The position numbers were made by a program, and so were the translations under genes. Positions 24,367 through 28,413 of a stretch of DNA of 28,413 nt are shown here, one piece after another (position 1 is the first letter of the stretch; every line of letters begins with the position of its first letter). The stretch is from NCBI GenBank assembly GCA_017161665.1, contig JADFCT010000006.1:1-28413 (forward strand), read 5' to 3'. The notes beneath the pieces were generated by a model. That model did not search any database, was not told where the DNA came from, and was given only the letters and a program-made list of their open reading frames with translations. Source of the DNA: Candidatus Sumerlaeota bacterium. Lineage in GTDB: Bacteria > Sumerlaeota > Sumerlaeia > JADFCT01.

Positions 24367-24843
24367 TTATTTACGTCGTTGAAGCGGCGAAGGCGGCTCA
24401 GAAGCGCCCCCGGCCTTCTGTCCCTCCGAAGGCGCATTGGAGGCCGCCGGTTGCGACGGCGCCGGGGCCGTCGTCGGGGCCGCCGTCGGGGCCGCCGTTT
24501 CATCCTTCATCGTCAACGTGCCATTGATTTTTGCGCCGGGCTGAACCGTCAGCGAGCCAATCTTGGTTTTGATGTCGCCGTTGACCGTCGCCGTGGGATG
24601 CAATTCCGCCTTTTCGGTCGTGTGGATGTTGCCGTCCACCTGACCGCTGACGGAGATGGACGCGGCTTTGACGTTGGCCTTGATCACCCCGGACGGGCCC
24701 ACGATCACGGTATCTTGAGCGACGATTTCGCCTTCAACGCGCCCGTCGATCCGCAACGTGCCGCGCGATTCAATTCGACCGTTGAATGATGTGTTTTCTC
24801 CCAGGACGGTATCAACACCCGACGGTTTCTTATCCTGCTCCAT
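24367..24843 (-). CDS. Bactofilin (polymer-forming cytoskeletal protein)
   Basis: A 158-residue protein. Residues about 10-115 are the bactofilin (DUF583) beta-helix with its repeated short strands: TVLGENTSFNGRIES, TLRIDGRVEGEI, KAASISVSGQVDGNI and SLTVQPGAKINGTLTM. The tail is Ala/Pro/Thr rich and ends in basic residues. Bactofilins polymerise without nucleotide and organise cell shape, stalks or peptidoglycan enzymes at the inner membrane. ATG 24843 follows GGAGAG, giving the usual short N-terminus (MEQDKKPSGVDTVLG); the upstream extension to 24915 is unlikely. No peptidase partner (M23 type) is next to it in this window. Confidence 0.93.
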   Translation of the reverse strand: MEQDKKPSGVDTVLGENTSFNGRIESRGTLRIDGRVEGEIVAQDTVIVGPSGVIKANVKAASISVSGQVDGNIHTTEKAELHPTATVNGDIKTKIGSLTVQPGAKINGTLTMKDETAAPTAAPTTAPAPSQPAASNAPSEGQKAGGASEPPSPLQRRK

Positions 24844-25008
24844 GTTTTTCTCTCCTCCGAGGATCATCATGATGAGGCTCCGAAAATTAACCTGAACGAC
24901 GGGCCGTCCTCCCAATTCCTATGCGATGACGGCGAGTAAATGGAGTATGGGCTGTTGCGGCGGGTGGCTTCAATAAAAAAACGGAGGTCCCAACGCGCCG
25001 AAAGGAAC

Positions 25009-26340
25009 TCAACTGGCGCACACTTCCCCGATCATCTCCTCTGTTCGTTGCACATATTCGTCATCATCACTCTCAAACAGCAGCAGACTCATCGGCAAGG
25101 CGGCCACCTTCTCCCCCTGGTTCCGCATGTTGACCGAACGGATGAGCACTTCATTCAGTTTCCTCTCCCAATCCGCCTCCCCCGTCGCCAACCCCACAAT
25201 AAAAGGGTTGTGTTTGTTATAGCCCGGCTCGCAGTGAAAGCATCGACCGAAGTAAAGGGACAGGGCGATTTTATAGACGGCGCTTGAGGAAATATTCTCC
25301 TCGGCATCCCAAAGATTCTCACACGTTGTATCGCTCAGGCTCAACAACTCGAAAGAACCGTTTTGAATCAGTTGCTGATAGGCATCGTGCAAAGCGGTGA
25401 CGATCGTCTGGCGTTGCGTCCGGTCGGGCCAGGGAATCCTTAGACGCGACTCCAGAATTTGCTGATAATGCTCCTTGATCGCTTGAATCGCTTTGCCGGG
25501 CTCCGGCGCTTGGGTCACGTTCTCATCGGCCGACTGACGCGCGGCGCTCGGTTTCGTCAGGATATAATCGGCGCCGCCACCGGGACGGAAGATCTCCACA
25601 ATCTTCCTTTCCACGGCCTTGTCGATGAACTCCTTGAAGCCATCCAGTTTGACCAGTTCGGGTGAAAAGTCGGATCGCAACTGGCGCATGGCCATCAACA
25701 CCGCCGCGCTGCCCGCCTTGCGCCCGCTGTTTTCCAGAAGCCGAATCGCCTGAAGCAATAACTCAAAATACGACTCCAGCAAGACTTCCACATCTTCTTT
25801 TTCTTCGTCCGAGGCCTTTTCCACACTGGCGCTCAAGAACAGAGCCTCATAATAAATCAAGTGATCGGAAGACGTGATGAAAACGGGATTGGTGTTTTCC
25901 TTGTCAACGCCGATGGCAATGACCGTGCGGCTCAATTCGTTTAATTTATTGAAAAGGGGCACATAATCACGATCCGAAGCCACAATCGCAAAATGGGTGA
26001 TGTCCTTATACTGATAAGCCAGAGACAACGCGTCAATGACCAGGCGAATATCAGCCGAATTTTTATGAGCGGTCATATAGGGAACGTCTTCAATATTGAC
26101 ACAATTGCTCTGCAACATGATCCGAATACGGTCGATCTCCCGTTCTCGACCCACACTTTTCAGCGTTTTTAAAATATCGCCAAAACATTTGCGGTACTGT
26201 ACTTTGCCATATACCTTAAGTTCTCTGAGAATGGGGCCCACATCCAACGGCAGACCAATGGTCGATGCGCCCCCCAAGAGATTCTCAATATCGATAAACA
26301 AAGCGATCCGAGAATCAGAATGCGGTTCTTTTTCTGACAT
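25009..26340 (-). CDS. NYN-domain (PIN-like) putative RNase with OST-HTH/LOTUS domain
   Basis: A 443-residue cytoplasmic protein in three parts. Residues 10-170 are a NYN/LabA-type PIN-like nuclease domain, with the acidic metal site as D17 (ALFIDIENL), D97 and D103 (SADIRLVIDAL), and D123 and D125 (VASDRDYVPL). Residues about 187-262 match an OST-HTH/LOTUS RNA-binding domain (LLQAIRLLENSGRKAGSAAV, then LVKLDGFKEFIDKAVERKIV). Residues about 285-443 form a third domain I cannot assign; it has a cluster of Cys/His (CFHC, 367-370). NYN and LOTUS domains occur together in bacteria and in eukaryotic RNA regulators such as MARF1. The start ATG 26340 follows AGGAGG. The frame is open upstream to 26565, but that part is repeat copy B. 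Confidence 0.88.
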   Translation of the reverse strand: MSEKEPHSDSRIALFIDIENLLGGASTIGLPLDVGPILRELKVYGKVQYRKCFGDILKTLKSVGREREIDRIRIMLQSNCVNIEDVPYMTAHKNSADIRLVIDALSLAYQYKDITHFAIVASDRDYVPLFNKLNELSRTVIAIGVDKENTNPVFITSSDHLIYYEALFLSASVEKASDEEKEDVEVLLESYFELLLQAIRLLENSGRKAGSAAVLMAMRQLRSDFSPELVKLDGFKEFIDKAVERKIVEIFRPGGGADYILTKPSAARQSADENVTQAPEPGKAIQAIKEHYQQILESRLRIPWPDRTQRQTIVTALHDAYQQLIQNGSFELLSLSDTTCENLWDAEENISSSAVYKIALSLYFGRCFHCEPGYNKHNPFIVGLATGEADWERKLNEVLIRSVNMRNQGEKVAALPMSLLLFESDDDEYVQRTEEMIGEVCAS

Positions 26341-26440
26341 AAATGCCTCCTGCTTATAAGATATTAGCGCGTTGCCTTCACACGCGACCTCCCCGTTTGT
26401 GCCATGCCATACAGGAAGGGAGCAACTTTTTTTATTGGGA

Positions 26441-26661
26441 GTTCTCCATGTCCATAAAAATGGACACACCAAATGATGAAAATGGCGTCGAGGCGTGGCG
26501 CCGCTGTCCGATAAGGCCCGCGCCCCGGAAGCCAAACATCCGCCAAGCCCCGGTAGGGGTGGCACATAATAGCCCAGGGTGGAGCGACCGATAGGGAGCG
26601 GAGCCCTGGGTTAGAGTGCGAGCAATCGAGGCGCCGGCGCGATGTTTGCCGCGCAGCGCGC
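26441..26661 (+). repeat. Structured dispersed repeat, copy B
   Basis: This is the second copy of the repeat seen at 1395-1860. Its left block (26441-26487) matches 1395-1440 with a preserved hairpin, TGTCCAT-AAAA-ATGGACA (26449-26466); the loop differs but the arms are identical. The core at 26571-26612 is identical over 42 bases to 1744-1785, with arms CCCAGGG (26573-26579) and CCCTGGG (26604-26610). The right hairpin is broken: copy B has the left arm with GGCGCCGGCGCGAT (26630-26643) but stops at GCGCAGCGCGC and lacks the second arm. Copy B lacks the 205-base nested insertion. It sits upstream of the NYN gene, about 100 bases from its start. Confidence 0.85.
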
Positions 26662-27288
26662 TTTCACAGAATGGTTTCCTAAACGCCTTCAATGCGGCTA
26701 CACTTTCCATATAACCTCAATATATACAATATTTTTGGTTATTTTATAATTTTGTTATCATTTTTTAAGAATCGATTTGCAAGCAAACCAACATCGATTT
26801 CGTCGGTAGTTCCTTCAATGATTTACTTTTTTGTCCATTATATATTTAGGTCGTATCAGAGAGTCTTTGTCCCATTAGGACCAACCAGGCATCGGGCCCT
26901 ACCCGAAGCGGCGCCAAGGGATCGGTTCGAAAAAGGTCAAGCCCCTCTCCCCCACGGAAAAAAAATAAAGCGTAGTTTTGGTATGATTCTCGCTCTATTT
27001 CTTACAAGATGCCTCACGGATTTAAGGGCGGGAAGAAAGGATTCTTGCCCGGATATCCAGGAAGGGATACATACATTCTCTGCGCTCAGACACTGCGTCC
27101 CACTGCCGCCACGATGCGTTCAGAGACTTGGGAGGTCCTTTCCATTACAAACCAAAGATAAGACTGATTCTCATGGATACTTCAAAATATGAGAATTTCG
27201 TGAACCGGAAAAAACAGCTTGTATCGCTACACGTTCTTGTGTCATGATCTGAACTGCTTTATCACATTCTATTAAAGGAGAGTTGTAC
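26662..27288. other. AT-rich intergenic leader before the dockerin gene
   Basis: No convincing gene. A 166-codon open frame at 26692-27192 starts in strikingly AT-rich DNA (26700-26870) and then reads as Arg/Pro/His-rich sequence, without recognisable domains or a good ribosome site, so I leave it out. TGGTATGAT at 26979-26987 resembles an extended -10 box, but with no -35. TTGTGT (27237-27242) and TATCAC (27260-27265), 17 bases apart, are a weak promoter candidate for the dockerin gene, whose ribosome site AAAGGAG is at 27275-27280. Confidence 0.5.
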
Positions 27289-28077
27289 ATGATGTTATTA
27301 TCATTTGGACGCAATTATTTATCTGTTATCTGCGTCATCACGGCTCTGGCCATCACGGCCGGGCAAAGTCACGCGGTGGAATCCTTGGATTCGGCCAACC
27401 TCGGAACGCTCGCCGAAAACATGTCCTCCTCGGACATGGACTTCGACTATGTGCCGGACCTGTGCGAAACCGACGATCCGGAACTGCTGATGACCAGTGG
27501 TTCGGTCTGGACGCACATCCTCCTGCCCGACTCGGACGCCGATGGCTTGCTGGACGGCGAAGAGGCGCCCGGCGACTGCGCCACGTCGATCACTACTCAA
27601 ACCCTCGTGATGACCAATCCACGTGAATGGGACACGGATGGTGACGGCTTCGCGGACGGCATGGAGTATTTCTACATGCAAACCGATCCGCTGGACGCCT
27701 TGGATCCGAATCCCTCGTCTTCGGACTATATGGACATGGACGGCGACGGCGTGCCCTTTATTCTGGACCCCGACGATGAAAACGTGGACGCCGACGGCGA
27801 TGGCTATGCAGACGGCTATGAATTGCTGAGTGGAACCAATCCCGCTGACGCTGAAGACACGCCGCAACTGGGCAACGTCAATGATGACGACACCACAAAC
27901 AACCTGGACGCCATCTTGATTTACTACTGGTCGCTGGGCAACCTCGAAACCCTGGCGCGTCCGGACCGGGCCGACATCAATATAGACGGCTTTATCAACA
28001 ACCTGGACGGCATCATTCTGTTCAACCACGCGTTGGGCAATGTCCCGGTCATTCCTCTCGACCAATCTGACCAATAA
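27289..28077 (+). CDS. Exported calcium-binding protein with C-terminal dockerin
   Basis: A 262-residue protein with a signal peptide (residues 1-29, ending GQSHA). After a short spacer come acidic Ca-binding loops of the thrombospondin-3/EF-hand type: DSDADGLLDGEE (81-92), DTDGDGFADGMEYF (115-128), DMDGDGVPFILD (149-160) and DADGDGYADGYELLSGT (167-183). The last 65 residues form a type I dockerin, with two loops GNVNDDDTTNNLDAI (195-209) and RADINIDGFINNLDGI (227-242); the first is degenerate. Dockerins bind cohesins to build extracellular complexes or attach cargo to the surface; no cohesin or catalytic domain is in the window. ATG 27289 has AAAGGAGAG upstream; a TTG at 27283 abuts that site. 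It is a single-gene unit closed by a strong terminator. Confidence 0.88.
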   Translation: MMLLSFGRNYLSVICVITALAITAGQSHAVESLDSANLGTLAENMSSSDMDFDYVPDLCETDDPELLMTSGSVWTHILLPDSDADGLLDGEEAPGDCATSITTQTLVMTNPREWDTDGDGFADGMEYFYMQTDPLDALDPNPSSSDYMDMDGDGVPFILDPDDENVDADGDGYADGYELLSGTNPADAEDTPQLGNVNDDDTTNNLDAILIYYWSLGNLETLARPDRADINIDGFINNLDGIILFNHALGNVPVIPLDQSDQ

Positions 28078-28108
28078 TCGGGTAAAGATCTCCGGATTCG
28101 AGAAACTC

Positions 28109-28140
28109 GCCGCCGCGTTCCGAACGCGGCGGCTTTTTTT
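28109..28140 (+). terminator. Rho-independent terminator of the dockerin gene
   Basis: GCCGCCGCGTT (28109-28119) pairs with AACGCGGCGGC (28123-28133) around a CCG loop, an 11-bp perfect stem, followed directly by seven T. It begins 31 bases after the dockerin stop and is the only classical intrinsic terminator I see in the window. Confidence 0.93.
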
Positions 28141-28273
28141 ATTTCTGCTATTCAAACCGCGGCATCCCTGAAGAGGGATACCGCCCCACCGAAACGATAC
28201 ATTTCTGTGCCATAATAGATTATTCGATACGATATAGGCTCGTTCGAAAATTTTGAGTCGCTGGCGGAGGGCC

Positions 28274-28413
28274 GTCGGCGCCGTCACGCTTTTTGCGCGC
28301 TGCGCGGCAAAAAGCGCGCCGGCGCCTTATGGGTTTGTTTCATACCCAGGGCTCCGCCCCCTATCGGTCGCTCCACCCTGGGCTGTTATGTGTCGCCCCT
28401 ATCGGGGCTTTGC
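28274..28413 (-). repeat. Structured dispersed repeat, copy C (inverted, cut by window end)
   Basis: The third copy, on the minus strand relative to A and B. The core 28344-28384 matches the A/B core with one base changed (CCCCC in place of the CTCCC run). The right hairpin is complete, with outer arms GGCGCC at 28277-28282 and 28321-28326 and inner arms GCTTTTTGC (28288-28296) and GCAAAAAGC (28307-28315). The spacer between core and hairpin differs from copies A and B. The left block would lie beyond the window. Confidence 0.82.

Noticed and set aside
26692..27192. 166-codon open frame before the dockerin gene
   Set aside because: It begins in AT-rich DNA and continues as basic, Pro-rich sequence; no domain, no good ribosome site, so probably chance.

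Overview
The window is 28.4 kb of moderately GC-rich bacterial chromosome. It encodes a Gram-negative (diderm) cell: lpxB for lipid A, a SurA-like periplasmic chaperone, a small lipoprotein, NfeD and a bactofilin. An FtsX-type permease and several exported proteins (a polysaccharide-lyase-like protein, a dockerin protein, a sensor-like protein) fit this. Lysine 2,3-aminomutase, a pterin/corrinoid methyltransferase and a UroD-family protein hint at an anaerobe with corrinoid C1 chemistry. The structured intergenic repeats, the dockerin and the UroD-like gene recall uncultured PVC/FCB-type or candidate-phylum lineages, but I cannot name the organism from sequence alone.

Layout. 1-1320: a minus-strand marR-kamA operon (kamA runs off the left edge) with a 19-bp palindromic operator between its -35 and -10 boxes. 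1321-2065: no gene; it holds copy A of a structured dispersed repeat, with another repeat nested inside. 2066-6061: corrinoid methyltransferase, nadD and an FtsX-type ABC permease, all plus strand. 6143-7171: UroD-family gene (minus). 7451-9581: a Gfo/Idh/MocA dehydrogenase overlapping lpxB, a lipid A locus. 9694-13528: a plus-strand cluster of a PAS-GGDEF diguanylate cyclase, a GT4 glycosyltransferase and an exported protein joining a dCache sensor domain to a CheD-like deamidase fold. 13542-15044: nfeD (minus). 15536-18469: uvrA with an upstream palindrome. 18479-19318: exported PL14-like protein (minus). 19536-20860: small membrane protein and tilS. 20867-24204: minus-strand operon lipoprotein-surA-pdxA-rsmA with overlapping genes throughout. 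24367-24843: bactofilin. 25009-26340: NYN/LOTUS protein. 26441-28413: repeat copy B, an AT-rich leader, an exported Ca-binding dockerin protein with a strong terminator, then inverted repeat copy C cut by the window end.

Best candidate for something undescribed: the protein at 11984-13528. It has a signal peptide, a periplasmic-type dCache domain and, with no second membrane segment, a C-terminal domain that keeps the Thr/Cys/His constellation of the chemoreceptor deamidase CheD at matching spacing. CheD is normally a stand-alone cytoplasmic enzyme. The gene follows a c-di-GMP synthase and a glycosyltransferase with short gaps. Other items of interest are the three-copy hairpin repeat, the NYN-LOTUS protein with an unassigned C-terminal domain, and the MarR operator in front of kamA.
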